64,000 nt of DNA from an uncultured Oceanisphaera sp. (GCF_947495715.1 NZ_CANLZU010000006.1:1-64000); one strand, 5' to 3'; shown: positions 39,526-47,846, numbered from the stretch's first letter. Translations and numbers: made by a program. The notes: a model not told the origin generated them from the sequence alone.

Positions 39526-42480
39526 ATGAACGCGCTATTTAACCGCTTACGCCAGCATGACGGATGGCGAATTTTCGGGATTGCCATGCTGCTGATGTGC
39601 TGCCCGCCACTGTGGGCCGCTCAGGCGCCGCTGGCGCATTTTTATCAGGATCACTGGTCTACCCGCGACGGGTTGCCGCACAACTCCATCAATGCCATGG
39701 CGCAGACGGAAGAAGGTTACCTCTGGTTTGCCTCCTGGGAAGGGGTGTCCCGCTACAACGGGCAGACGTTTCGCGTTTTTAGCCGCGGCGAAGAAACCGG
39801 CCTGCCCGACTCGGGAATACGCAGCCTGGTCAGTGATGGTAAAGGGCTCTTGGTCGCCGGGGCGCGAGGCGGGCTCAGCCGTTATCAACATCAAGGCTGG
39901 GCGCCACAGCCCGATGCGCCGGCGATGATCAATCACGTTTTGCGTGACCGCAACGACCGACTCTGGCTGGCCACTCAGGACGACGGCATTTATGTGCGTG
40001 ACGGCGAACTGACCGTGGCCCATTACGACGAGGAGGACGGCCTGCCCGGTGCCGGGGTATATCGATTGCTGCAGGATGATAGCGGCCGAATCTGGGCCGG
40101 TACCAGTCATGGCCTGGTATGGATTGACCAGGGGCAGATACATTCGGTTGACCAAGTGCCGGCGGTGCCGGTGCTGGCCTTGCTGCGCGATAACCGCGGG
40201 CGGGTGCTGATAGGCTCGGAGCGAGGCATGTATGTGGCCGAGCCGGTGACCGAATCTTCTGGCAAACAACCAGAGGTTCGCACTCTGTATCCGAAGCTGG
40301 CCGGGGAGTCCATCAGCAGCCTGCTGCAGGATGATGCCGGTGACCTGTGGCTGGGCACCATAGATCGAGGCCTTATCCGCATCAGCCGCTTTGGCATAGA
40401 ACGCATGGGGCTGGCCGAGGGGTTACCGGATCAGCGGGTGGTGTCGTTGCTGCAGGATGCCGAGCACAGCATCTGGGTCGGCACCAATGGCGGCCTGATG
40501 CGGCTGCGCGATGCTCCCTTCAGCAGTTATACCGAGCAGGATGGTCTGGTGGGTGACTATGTGCGTACCGTGCTGGCGCACAGCGATGGTTCCTTATGGG
40601 TGGGTACCAGTAATGGTCTGGGCCATATTCGGGAGCAACAGATCGGCACTCTGCCATTGACCATGCCCGGTGGACTTGCCCCCTCGGTACTGAGCCTGGC
40701 GGAAGGGAGGACCGGTGAGCTGTGGGTCGGCACCTACACTCATGGCCTGTTACGGCTGATGAATGGCAACATGATTGCGCGTTACGAGCGGGAGCAGGGG
40801 CTGGCGGCCAACGAAGTGCGAGCGGTATTGCCGGCCGGCGACGGTCGCCTCTGGGTGGGAACGTCGGAAGGGCTCAGTCTCTTTGATAATGGGTATTTTC
40901 GGACCTTTACCCAGCAGGACGGGCTGCCGGGCTCTTTTGTGATGAACTTGTTTGAAGCGAGCAACGGCGATATCTGGGTGGGGACCGGTGTTGGCGCGGC
41001 CATAGTGCGACAGGGCCGTATCATACCCGTGTATCTGAACAGCCAGGACAATGCCGAATATGCCTTTGGTTTTTATCAGGATCCCGAGGACGATCGTTAT
41101 GTGTGGCTGACGACCGACCGGGGGCTGCTGCGTTACCGCTATGCGGATGGCAGCCTGGCATCGGTGGGGAAAAAGCACGGCCTGCCTATCGAAAAAATGT
41201 TTCAGCCGGTGGTGGACCACCTGGGTGGCATGTGGCTGACCACCAATCGGGGCGTGATCCGGATCAGTCTGGCACAGGCGCACCTGGTGGCCGATGGAAC
41301 GCGCTCAAAGATTGACTTCGAACTCTTTGGCGAGGGAGACGGCATGGTCAGCAGTCAGGCCAACGGTGGCTCCGGCCCGGCGGCCACACTGGCGAAGGAT
41401 GGCAGCGTGTGGATAGCCACGGCGCGAGGGGTGGCCCGAACCCAGCCACGGCGCCTGGTTGAATTTTCCGATAATGATCTGCCGGTGGTACTGGAGTCAC
41501 TGGAAGTCAATGGAGAAGCCGTTGCCATTAGCGATTTGCTCTCGCTGGCACCGGGCAGTAATCGGCTGTTGCTGCATTTTGCGGGGCTGGGGTTTGTGAT
41601 GCCGGAGCGCATTCAGTACCGTACCCTGCTGCAAGGTTTTGATCAGGACTGGGTCGAGCGTGGTCGGCAAAACCTGGCCGAATATACCAATTTACCGCCG
41701 GGAGACTATGTGTTTCGGGTGACGGCAGCTTATCCCTACGGTGACTGGAGCGAACAGGAAGCGAGCCTGACGCTGACCATAGCGCCTTTTGTGTGGCAGC
41801 GGCCGCTGTTCTGGGTCGGGATTGGCAGCCTGGCGTTGCTGGGGCTGTGGCTGCTGATGCGACTGCGGGTACGGCTGTTGAAATCCCGAGCCGTTGAGCT
41901 GCAACGGCAGGTGGCCGAAAAAACCGATGAGCTGAGGCGTCAGGCCCTGGCGTTTGAACGTCAGGCGCGGGAAGACAAACTGACCGGCCTGCCCAATCGC
42001 CGTGCCTTTGATGAGGCGCTATTCGACGCACTGGCTCGCGCCAGAAGAAGCGGGCAGCCGTTAAGCCTGGTGATCGTCGATATCGACCACTTCAAGCGGG
42101 TGAACGATACCTGGTCGCATGCGGTCGGTGATGAGGCGATTAAACTGATTGCCGACACCCTTCGGCAACAGTTGCGCGTGACCGATACGCCGGCGCGCTG
42201 GGGAGGAGAAGAATTCACCCTGCTATTGCCCGATACCGATGCCGCCGATGCGTTTACACTGTGCGAACGGGTGCGTCTGGCCATTGCCGAGTGCGACTGC
42301 CGGCATATCGCGCCGGGGTTGAGCCTGACCGTGAGCATGGGGCTGGTACAGGCCGATCTCTTTGCGGAAGAAAGTCTGCTGTTTCAGGCAGACAAGGCGC
42401 TGTATCAGGCCAAAAATCAGGGCCGAAACCAGGTGGTGGTGTTTCAACATAAAAGCATAAAAGGGGTCGGAGTCAATTAA
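39526..42480 (+). CDS. diguanylate cyclase with periplasmic two-component-type propeller sensor
   Basis: Predicted c-di-GMP synthase, 984 residues. Signal peptide to about residue 31 (PPLWAAQAP); many Reg_prop beta-propeller repeats (DGLPHNSINAMAQ, GYLWFASWEGVSRY, RLWVGTSEGLSLF) to about 650; a Y_Y_Y domain (EYTNLPPGDYVFRV); one transmembrane helix (about 760-782); a coiled coil (VELQRQVAEKTDELRRQALAFERQ); and a GGDEF domain. The active site is GGEEF (893-897) with an I-site RVTD (884-887) five residues before it. Ligand unknown. The last six residues and stop codon come from an inverted-repeat element. Confidence 0.93.
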   Translation: MNALFNRLRQHDGWRIFGIAMLLMCCPPLWAAQAPLAHFYQDHWSTRDGLPHNSINAMAQTEEGYLWFASWEGVSRYNGQTFRVFSRGEETGLPDSGIRSLVSDGKGLLVAGARGGLSRYQHQGWAPQPDAPAMINHVLRDRNDRLWLATQDDGIYVRDGELTVAHYDEEDGLPGAGVYRLLQDDSGRIWAGTSHGLVWIDQGQIHSVDQVPAVPVLALLRDNRGRVLIGSERGMYVAEPVTESSGKQPEVRTLYPKLAGESISSLLQDDAGDLWLGTIDRGLIRISRFGIERMGLAEGLPDQRVVSLLQDAEHSIWVGTNGGLMRLRDAPFSSYTEQDGLVGDYVRTVLAHSDGSLWVGTSNGLGHIREQQIGTLPLTMPGGLAPSVLSLAEGRTGELWVGTYTHGLLRLMNGNMIARYEREQGLAANEVRAVLPAGDGRLWVGTSEGLSLFDNGYFRTFTQQDGLPGSFVMNLFEASNGDIWVGTGVGAAIVRQGRIIPVYLNSQDNAEYAFGFYQDPEDDRYVWLTTDRGLLRYRYADGSLASVGKKHGLPIEKMFQPVVDHLGGMWLTTNRGVIRISLAQAHLVADGTRSKIDFELFGEGDGMVSSQANGGSGPAATLAKDGSVWIATARGVARTQPRRLVEFSDNDLPVVLESLEVNGEAVAISDLLSLAPGSNRLLLHFAGLGFVMPERIQYRTLLQGFDQDWVERGRQNLAEYTNLPPGDYVFRVTAAYPYGDWSEQEASLTLTIAPFVWQRPLFWVGIGSLALLGLWLLMRLRVRLLKSRAVELQRQVAEKTDELRRQALAFERQAREDKLTGLPNRRAFDEALFDALARARRSGQPLSLVIVDIDHFKRVNDTWSHAVGDEAIKLIADTLRQQLRVTDTPARWGGEEFTLLLPDTDAADAFTLCERVRLAIAECDCRHIAPGLSLTVSMGLVQADLFAEESLLFQADKALYQAKNQGRNQVVVFQHKSIKGVGVN

Positions 42481-42505
42481 CCCTTAATTGACTCCGACCC
42501 CTTTT
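42459..42505. repeat. GGGGTCGGAGTCA inverted-repeat element, copy 2
   Basis: Perfect 22-bp inverted repeat (AAAAGGGGTCGGAGTCAATT, AA) around CCC, with a T run at the right end, so it doubles as an intrinsic terminator. Its left arm encodes the last residues and the TAA stop of the diguanylate cyclase. Matches the copy at 7086 in the GGGGTCGGAGTCA arms. Confidence 0.88.
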
Positions 42506-42549
42506 TCCTTTCTGATATTGCCATTGTGAATGTACTTATCGGGATCAAC

Positions 42550-43299
42550 ATGAAAAAAACACTGATAGCCGCGCTACTGGCCGGCCTGGGTCTGAGTGGT
42601 TGTGCGTCCGGCGATAGCGGTGCTCTGCTCGGCGCCGGGCTGACGGCACTACAGGGATTTACCCTGAGCAAGAGTCAGCTGCAGGCCGAGGCCAGCCTGT
42701 CCGCCAAACAGATGGATGAAGAAAACCGGCTGGCTCCGGCCGGCAATGCCTACAGCCAGCGACTGGCCAGGTTGACCCGTGGCCTGACCAGTATCGACGG
42801 CACGCCGCTGAATTTTCAGGTCTATCTGGCCGACGAAATCAACGCCTTTGCCATGCCCGACGGCACGGTGCGGGTGTATTCCGGCCTGATGGACGTGATG
42901 AAAGATGACGAACTGATGGCGGTGATTGGTCACGAAATTGGTCATATCAAGTTTGATCATTCGCTGAACCAGTACAAAAACGCCTATCTGACCAGCGCCG
43001 CGCGTCAGGCGGCAGCGGCCGCTGGTGGCACCGTAGGCGCGCTGGCGGCCTCCCAGTATGGCGATATCGGCACCAAGTTCCTCAGCGCCCAGTTCTCCCA
43101 GAAAGACGAGCTCGAGTCTGATGCCTATGGCGTAGAAGTGCTGTGCCAGCTGAAGATGGATCCTTACGCCGCCATGCGCGCGCAACAAGTACTGATGAAG
43201 CATGCCGGTAGCGGCGGCGGCCTTTTCTCCAGCCATCCGTCCACCGCCAAGCGTATCGAACTGGCCCGGGAAGCGGCGGCAAACTCCAGCTGTCGGTAA
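42550..43299 (+). CDS. M48 family metalloprotease lipoprotein (LoiP-like)
   Basis: Zinc protease anchored by a lipobox (LGLSGC, C18) with signal peptide MKKTLIAALLAGLGLSG. HEIGH at 128-132 binds zinc, with the third ligand Glu in DELESDAYG (about 187). Length 249, the NAFAMPDGTVRVYSGLMDVM block and FSSHPSTAKRIELAREAA tail match E. coli LoiP/YggG-type outer-membrane proteases. ATG at 42550 chosen because the eight codons before it spoil the signal peptide. Role likely envelope quality control; substrate unknown. Confidence 0.9.
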   Translation: MKKTLIAALLAGLGLSGCASGDSGALLGAGLTALQGFTLSKSQLQAEASLSAKQMDEENRLAPAGNAYSQRLARLTRGLTSIDGTPLNFQVYLADEINAFAMPDGTVRVYSGLMDVMKDDELMAVIGHEIGHIKFDHSLNQYKNAYLTSAARQAAAAAGGTVGALAASQYGDIGTKFLSAQFSQKDELESDAYGVEVLCQLKMDPYAAMRAQQVLMKHAGSGGGLFSSHPSTAKRIELAREAAANSSCR

Positions 43300-43303
43300 C
43301 AGC

Positions 43304-43386
43304 GTGAGGGGTGAGGTGTGAGGGGAAAAGGGTGAGGAGAAAGGCGTGAGGAGTGAGGGGTAAAACGTGAGGAGTGAGGGGTAAAA
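43304..43386. repeat. GTGAGGG heptamer array
   Basis: Degenerate G-arm units (GTGAGGG, GTAAAAC, GTGAGGA) 3' of the M48 protease gene. No facing C arm before the next repeat. Confidence 0.75.
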
Positions 43387-43391
43387 CACTC

Positions 43392-43716
43392 GCCGGTTTG
43401 CACCCTCCCCTTGACTTCGTCGTTGGCAGAACCGTGGCGGGGTGCAAGGCAAGGGGAGGGCTGGGGAGGGGTTACTGCAGAGTATTTGCATGTTGCGCCG
43501 GTTCGATGCCTTGGCCGAAATGACACCCCCTCCCAACTTCCCCCTGGCGAGAACCCGCGGTTAAGCCTGCATCCCCGCAGTCAGGGGGAGGGGCAGATCG
43601 GCGCCGAGCTTCAAACTGGGCGCCGGTTTGCTCCCTCCCCTTGACTTAGAATTTGCAGAACGCCAGCGGGGTGCAACGCAAGGGGAGGGTTGGGGAGGGG
43701 TTACTGCACCGCACTT
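43392..43716 (+). repeat. C-rich hairpin repeat, one full and one partial copy
   Basis: A full copy (43392-43600; CCCTCCCCTTGACTTCG, GCAAGGGGAGGGCTGGGG, then CTTCCCCCTGGCGAG and GTCAGGGGGAGG) followed by a first-half copy (43617-43716). They fill the gap before tilS, where no gene was seen. Confidence 0.75.
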
Positions 43717-43757
43717 TCAGCTTATTCTCTATTTACCGTTTTCTTCAGAGCCTGATC

Positions 43758-45065
43758 ATGAACTTGTACACCGAGTTTTGCCGACATACCGCCGACCTGA
43801 CACCCGACACCGGCCTGCTGGTGGCCTTTAGCGGTGGGCTGGACTCAACGGTGCTGCTGGCGCTGGCCGCACGCCAGGCCCGGGAGCAGGGCAGAGCGGT
43901 GCGGGCGCTGCACATTGCCCACGGTCTGCAGGCGGCGGCAGAAGACTGGCCGGCCCACTGTGTGCAGGTGGCCGCGTCATTCGGCATTCCCTGTCAAACC
44001 ATCAGGGTGCAGGTGGCGCTGGGGCCCAGAGTCAGCCTGGAAGCGGCGGCGCGTGAGGCCCGTTATAAAGCGCTGGCCGAGGCCATGCAGCCCGGCGAGA
44101 TCCTGCTGACCGGCCATCACCTGGACGATCAGGCCGAAACCCTGCTGCTGGCGCTGAAGCGGGGTGCCGGCGTGGCGGGGCTGTCGGCCATGCCTATGCG
44201 CAAGTCGTTTGGCCCGGGCCAACAATGGCGGCCTCTGCTGGCCTGTTCTCGGCAACAGCTGGAAACCTTTGCGCGTGAGCAAGGCTTGAGCTGGGTGGAA
44301 GATCCCAGCAACGCCGATGATGATTTTGACCGCAACTTCTTGCGCAACCGCATTCTGCCACCCTTGCTGCAGCAATGGCCTTCCTTCAACCGTACTCTGG
44401 CCCGTAGCGCCGAGCTGTGCGCCGAGCAGGTGGAGCTGGCGCTGGAGCTGGCCGAGCAGGATCTGCCCGGGCTGCTGAACCCGGCCGGTGGCCTGTCGAT
44501 TACCGGTCTGCAGTCATTGAGTCGTGCCCGGCGAAATAACGTGCTGCGCCACTGGCTGCAGCGGCATCATATTCACAGCAGCCGCAGTCAGCTGCAGGCG
44601 ATCTGGCAGGAGCTGGCGCTGGCCCGGCCCGATGCCGATCCGGAAGTTCGCCTTGGTCAACACAGCATTCGTCGTTATCAGGGAAGTCTCTACCTGCCGA
44701 ACGAGCAAGCACAGTCCCTGCCGCTGGTCAGCCTGAATGCCGGCGAATGGTTGCATTGTGGCGTAGGCCGGCTGCGACTCAGTCCGGTGACAGAGGGCGC
44801 GGACCTCATCGCCGGGCTGGAGCCGGAGCAATTGCACATCGCCTTTCAGCTGCCGGGCCTGCGTGCTCGCCCGGCGGGCCGCTCCGGCTCTCGACCGCTG
44901 AAAAAACTGTTGCAGGAATACGGCATTCCGCCCTGGCAACGTCCCAATATACCGTTGCTGATGCAGGGCAGTGAACTGGTCGCCGCGATCGGCCTGTTCG
45001 TGTGCCAGGCCTATACACCGGATCCCGAGCAACCTGGTTGGAAGCTGGAGTGGCAGGCGGAGTGA
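43758..45065 (+). CDS. tilS: tRNA(Ile)-lysidine synthase
   Basis: Converts C34 of tRNA-Ile(CAU) to lysidine so it reads AUA. The ATP-binding PP-loop is SGGLDSTVLLALAAR; the family block GHHLDDQAETLLLALKRGAGVAGLSAMP and C-terminal domains (GLRARPAGRSGSRPLKKLLQEYGIPPWQRPNIPLL) are complete. ATG at 43758 chosen (MNLYTEFCRH); the upstream frame only translates the repeat. 435 residues (E. coli 432). Confidence 0.96.
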   Translation: MNLYTEFCRHTADLTPDTGLLVAFSGGLDSTVLLALAARQAREQGRAVRALHIAHGLQAAAEDWPAHCVQVAASFGIPCQTIRVQVALGPRVSLEAAAREARYKALAEAMQPGEILLTGHHLDDQAETLLLALKRGAGVAGLSAMPMRKSFGPGQQWRPLLACSRQQLETFAREQGLSWVEDPSNADDDFDRNFLRNRILPPLLQQWPSFNRTLARSAELCAEQVELALELAEQDLPGLLNPAGGLSITGLQSLSRARRNNVLRHWLQRHHIHSSRSQLQAIWQELALARPDADPEVRLGQHSIRRYQGSLYLPNEQAQSLPLVSLNAGEWLHCGVGRLRLSPVTEGADLIAGLEPEQLHIAFQLPGLRARPAGRSGSRPLKKLLQEYGIPPWQRPNIPLLMQGSELVAAIGLFVCQAYTPDPEQPGWKLEWQAE

Positions 45066-45071
45066 AAATGT

Positions 45072-45437
45072 ATGGGGCGTATATTTAATCGTTCAGGACA
45101 GAAGGCATTTAGACGTAGCTTGCGACGAGAACCTACCGCGCCCGAACAAAGGCTCTGGTGTCGCCTGAGGGCCGGGCAGCTTGGCATCAAATTTCGTCGT
45201 CAGCATGGTATCGGCTCTTATATCGCGGATTTTTACTGCGCCCGGTTGAAGCTGGTAATAGAAATAGACGGTGACAGCCACTTTGCTGACGTTGATGCCC
45301 TCAGGCACGATCGGCAACGTGATGATTATTTTTACTCGCTGAATATCCGGGTGTTACGCTTTACCAATCGAGAGGTGATGACCAACATCGATGGCGTATT
45401 GGCGGTGATCCTCTCACATATCCGCGATATACCATGA
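45072..45437 (+). CDS. DUF559 (Vsr/endonuclease-like) protein
   Basis: 121 residues of the DUF559 family, distant relatives of the Vsr mismatch endonuclease with a PD-(D/E)xK fold. Visible: RREPTAPEQRLWCRLRAGQ, FRRQHGIGSYIADFYC, KLVIEIDGDSH, and VLRFTNREVMTN. The Asp in IADF, Glu in EIDG and nearby residues are the likely catalytic set. It begins 6 bp after tilS. Members are commonly small solitary genes between repeats, suggesting mobility; biological role unknown. Confidence 0.85.
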   Translation: MGRIFNRSGQKAFRRSLRREPTAPEQRLWCRLRAGQLGIKFRRQHGIGSYIADFYCARLKLVIEIDGDSHFADVDALRHDRQRDDYFYSLNIRVLRFTNREVMTNIDGVLAVILSHIRDIP

Positions 45438-45446
45438 TCTGCACCA

Positions 45447-45913
45447 GTTACTCCCTCCCCTTGACTTCAAATTTGCAGAACGCCAGCGCGGTGCAACGCA
45501 AGGGGAGGGTTGGTGAGGGGTTTCTGCAGAATATTCACATGTTCCTCAGGTTCGATGCCTGAAGCGAAGCAACACCCCCACCCTTCCTCCCCCTGGCGAG
45601 AAGCCGCCACCGGTTTGCTCCCTCCCCCTTAACTTCAAATTTGCAGAACGCCAGCGGGGTGCAACGCAAGGGGAGGGTTGGGGAGGGGTTACTGCAGAAT
45701 GTTTACATGTTCCGCTGGTTCGATGCCTGAAGCGAAGTAACACCCCCTCCCAGCCTCCCCCTGGAGAGAAGCCGCCGCCGAGCCTGCATTCCCGCAGTCA
45801 GGGGGAGGGGCAGTCTGGCGACGACTTTCAAGCACGGCACGGGCTTGCTCCCTCCCCTTGACTTCGAATTTGCAGAACGGCAGCGGGGTGCAATGCCAGG
45901 GGAGGGGTTACTG
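45447..45913 (+). repeat. C-rich hairpin repeat, three successive copies
   Basis: Copies at about 45447-45600, 45605-45825 and 45838-45913 (the last truncated). Each has CTCCCTCCCC...ACTTC, AATTTGCAGAACG(C/G)CAGCG, GGTGCAA; the complete ones continue to CGCAAGGGGAGGGTTGG and a CCTCCCCCTGG second half. The final copy ends at the patatin gene's stop. No gene in this gap. Confidence 0.8.
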
Positions 45914-45916
45914 AAC

Positions 45917-47068
45917 TCACCCGGTCTTTTTCAATCTCGGCTCTACCGCCAGAAAATGGCAGATCTCTTCCAGCCGGGGCAGGGTGTCCTGATAGCCGAG
46001 CTCTATCAGCTCGCGGCAATAATCCTGCTCGAACAGCAGAAAGCTGGCCAGACCGGTGGCGTCACCGGCGTCGACGCCAAACAACCGCAGCAGGGCGCGA
46101 ATATTGAACGGCAGCTTGTGAAAGTGCTTGTGGGTCAGATCGTCCAGGTTAAGGCTGGGTTTCAGCACCAGATTGTCGATATGGCGCAGCGACAGTTGCG
46201 CCCGCTTGCGCTCCGGCACCAGCCGTATGGTGCTGTTGATACGCTGCAGTCGTTCAATATCCGAGGTGAGTGCGTCGGTGAATACGGTATCAAGTAAATG
46301 ACCGGCAATGTCCGAGCTGCTGGGATCGCTGGGCAGGGTACCGGAGTCGGTTTCGTCCGGTGCCAGGCTGATGATCAGAATGCGGTTGGCGCCCAGATGA
46401 ATAGCCGGGCTCAGCGGATTGAGCTGGTGAATGGAGCCGTCGCCATAGTGGTGGTTTTGTAGTTGACTGGGCTGAAAGATAAAGGGCAGGGCGCTGCTGG
46501 CCAACAGGTGCGGTGGTGTAATAATGGCCGAGCGACCGGAACGGCCGGCCCGGGCCCAGGGCTGATGATAGGGCCGGCCCTGAAAAAAGGTGGTGGAGTC
46601 GCCGGTATTGTAGTTGGAGGCGGTGACGGCCAGCACTTCCAGCGCGCCGTAGAGCAGGTTGTTGTCGATGCGCTGAAAGTCGATCAGCTTTTCCAGCAAG
46701 CGCTCCAGCGGGCTGTTGTCGAACAGCGGCAGGGCCATCTGGGTGGGGCGGCCCAGCAGTCCGGAAACCAGGCTTTTCAGGGAGTGGCGAACGATTCTGC
46801 CAACCTGCAACCGCAATACGTCTTCGGTATGCAAATGGCGCCAAACGTATTCCAGCTTGCGCACCCCAAGATGAAAACAGGAGGCGTAGCAGGCGAGGGC
46901 AGTGGCGTTGATGGCACCGGCCGAGGTGCCGCACAGAATGGGGAAGGGAATGGGCTGGCCACGGGGATAACACTCGGAAATGGCCTTGAGCACGCCCACC
47001 TGATAGGCCGCCCGGGCGCCACCGCCGGTCAATACCATGGCGCAGGCGTTGCTTTCTTCTTGCTCCAT
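45917..47068 (-). CDS. patatin-like phospholipase
   Basis: 383-residue patatin-fold lipid acyl hydrolase. Oxyanion loop GGGARAAYQVGVLKA (residues 15-29), nucleophile S49 in GTSAG, catalytic D210 in HYGDGS. These form the Ser-Asp dyad of bacterial patatins, some of which are effectors and others housekeeping lipases. No signal peptide, so probably cytoplasmic or membrane-associated. The C-terminal 150 residues (ERLQRINSTIRLVPERK onward) match a conserved extension of proteobacterial patatins. Stands alone between repeat blocks. Confidence 0.9.
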   Translation of the reverse strand: MEQEESNACAMVLTGGGARAAYQVGVLKAISECYPRGQPIPFPILCGTSAGAINATALACYASCFHLGVRKLEYVWRHLHTEDVLRLQVGRIVRHSLKSLVSGLLGRPTQMALPLFDNSPLERLLEKLIDFQRIDNNLLYGALEVLAVTASNYNTGDSTTFFQGRPYHQPWARAGRSGRSAIITPPHLLASSALPFIFQPSQLQNHHYGDGSIHQLNPLSPAIHLGANRILIISLAPDETDSGTLPSDPSSSDIAGHLLDTVFTDALTSDIERLQRINSTIRLVPERKRAQLSLRHIDNLVLKPSLNLDDLTHKHFHKLPFNIRALLRLFGVDAGDATGLASFLLFEQDYCRELIELGYQDTLPRLEEICHFLAVEPRLKKTG

Positions 47069-47149
47069 AAATACCTCTCCCTTTTTGCTCAGTATAAGTG
47101 GCCGGTTTCCGGGCAGGAAGGGAAGTCACAGAGAAGTGTGAGATGAGAG

Positions 47150-47353
47150 GCGCCGGTTTGCTCCCTCCCCTTAGCCTCGAATTTGGCTGGATGACGACGG
47201 GGTGCAACGCAAGGGGAGGGTTGGGGAGGGGTTACTGCAGAATGTTCACATGTTCCACAGGCCTGATGTCTTGGTCGAAGTGACCCCCCACCCAGCCTCC
47301 CCCTGGCGAAGCCCCCCTGTTTTGTCTGTAACCCGGCTGCCAAGGGGGAGAGG
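47150..47353 (+). repeat. C-rich hairpin repeat
   Basis: One complete copy: CTCCCTCCCCTTAGCCTCG, CGCAAGGGGAGGGTTGGGG, GCCTCCCCCTGGCGAAG, CAAGGGGGAG. Lies upstream of the patatin gene. Confidence 0.78.
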
Positions 47354-47359
47354 CTGAAC

Positions 47360-47398
47360 AAAAAAAACGGCGCCGAGCTTTAAACTCGGCGCCGTTTT
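47360..47398. terminator. bidirectional intrinsic terminator
   Basis: AAAACGGCGCCGAG / CTCGGCGCCGTTTT, 14-bp perfect stem around CTTTAAA, with A and T runs. About 450 bp 3' of proS; a likely end for leftward transcripts running past the proS-side mobile element. Confidence 0.85.
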
Positions 47399-47434
47399 AC
47401 TGTCATCGGAAGCAGAAGCCGAGTTACCGGGTTT

Positions 47435-47484
47435 TACTCCTCACCCCTCACCCCTCACCCCTCACCCCTCACCCCTCACCCCTT
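47435..47484. repeat. TCACCCC heptamer array
   Basis: Six to seven near-perfect units abutting the left end of the 361-bp element. Confidence 0.85.
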
Positions 47485-47530
47485 ATACCAATCTAAGTAA
47501 AAATATGATCTAGTTTAAAACTGAATACTC

Positions 47531-47637
47531 GAGGAAACAGAGTCACCTCCCGCGACACGCCATAAACCCATCCATGGGGGCTCGGAAAATGCCATCCCTG
47601 GCATTTCACGGTCGTGGGAGCCGATCTCTGTTGCCTC
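47531..47637 (-). ncRNA. structured GGA-loop module, copy 2
   Basis: Read leftward it has the plan of the 24833 module: outer stem GAGGCAACAGAG / CTCTGTTTCCTC (one mismatch), inner stem CTCCCACGAC / GTCGCGGGAG (one A-C mismatch), hairpin AAATGCC-AGGGAT-GGCATTT, then core GAGCCCCCATGGATGGGTTT plus ATGGCG. Stem sequences differ from copy 1 while pairing and the GGA-containing loops are kept. Transcription is not shown by sequence; it could be read from proS. Confidence 0.6.
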
Positions 47638-47700
47638 TCCTTAAGCACCGAGTTGTCTGCAGGAAGCTCCCACAGGCGACTCCGCAGCAGAGGGGCGGAT

Positions 47701-47794
47701 GAAGGGTTCAACTCTACCGACCATCACATGACAGGACGTCATGTGCTGAGCGTCGCAGGGATGCGGTTCAGCGTGTCGGTGGAGTCGACCCTTC
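47701..47794 (+). ncRNA. structured GGA-loop module, rightward
   Basis: A long basal stem (GAAGGGTTCAACTCTACCGA.. at 47701 with GTCGGTGGAGTCGACCCTTC at 47775, small bulges) encloses two hairpins: CACATGAC-AGGAC-GTCATGTG and CTGAGC..CGCA-GGGA-TGCG..GTTCAG. Both loops present GGA, as in CsrA/RsmA sites. A third hairpin, AGTTGTCTG / CAGGCGACT (47651-47681), encloses AGGAAG. Related in style but not in core sequence to the other two modules. Confidence 0.55.
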
Positions 47795-47846
47795 GTTCGA
47801 CCTTTTCGGGGCAGCCAAACTGATCAGTTAGTTTTACAGATTGGTA

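Larger units (their letters stand above)
47486..47846. mobile_element. 361-bp MITE-like element at the proS stop codon
   Basis: The ends are imperfect inverted repeats of about 30 bp: left TACCAATCTAAGTAAAAATA..., right (complement) TACCAATCTGTAAAACTAAC..., both continuing to TGATC and AGTTT. The trinucleotide TTA flanks both sides (47483-47485 and 47847-47849), a candidate target duplication; the right copy is the proS stop codon TAA read leftward. No transposase or plausible ORF inside. The interior carries two structured modules in opposite orientation. Family not recognised. Confidence 0.65.

Noticed and set aside
47435-47484. Possible CRISPR array in the heptamer regions
   Set aside because: The repeats are 7 bp, contiguous and without spacers; no cas genes nearby.
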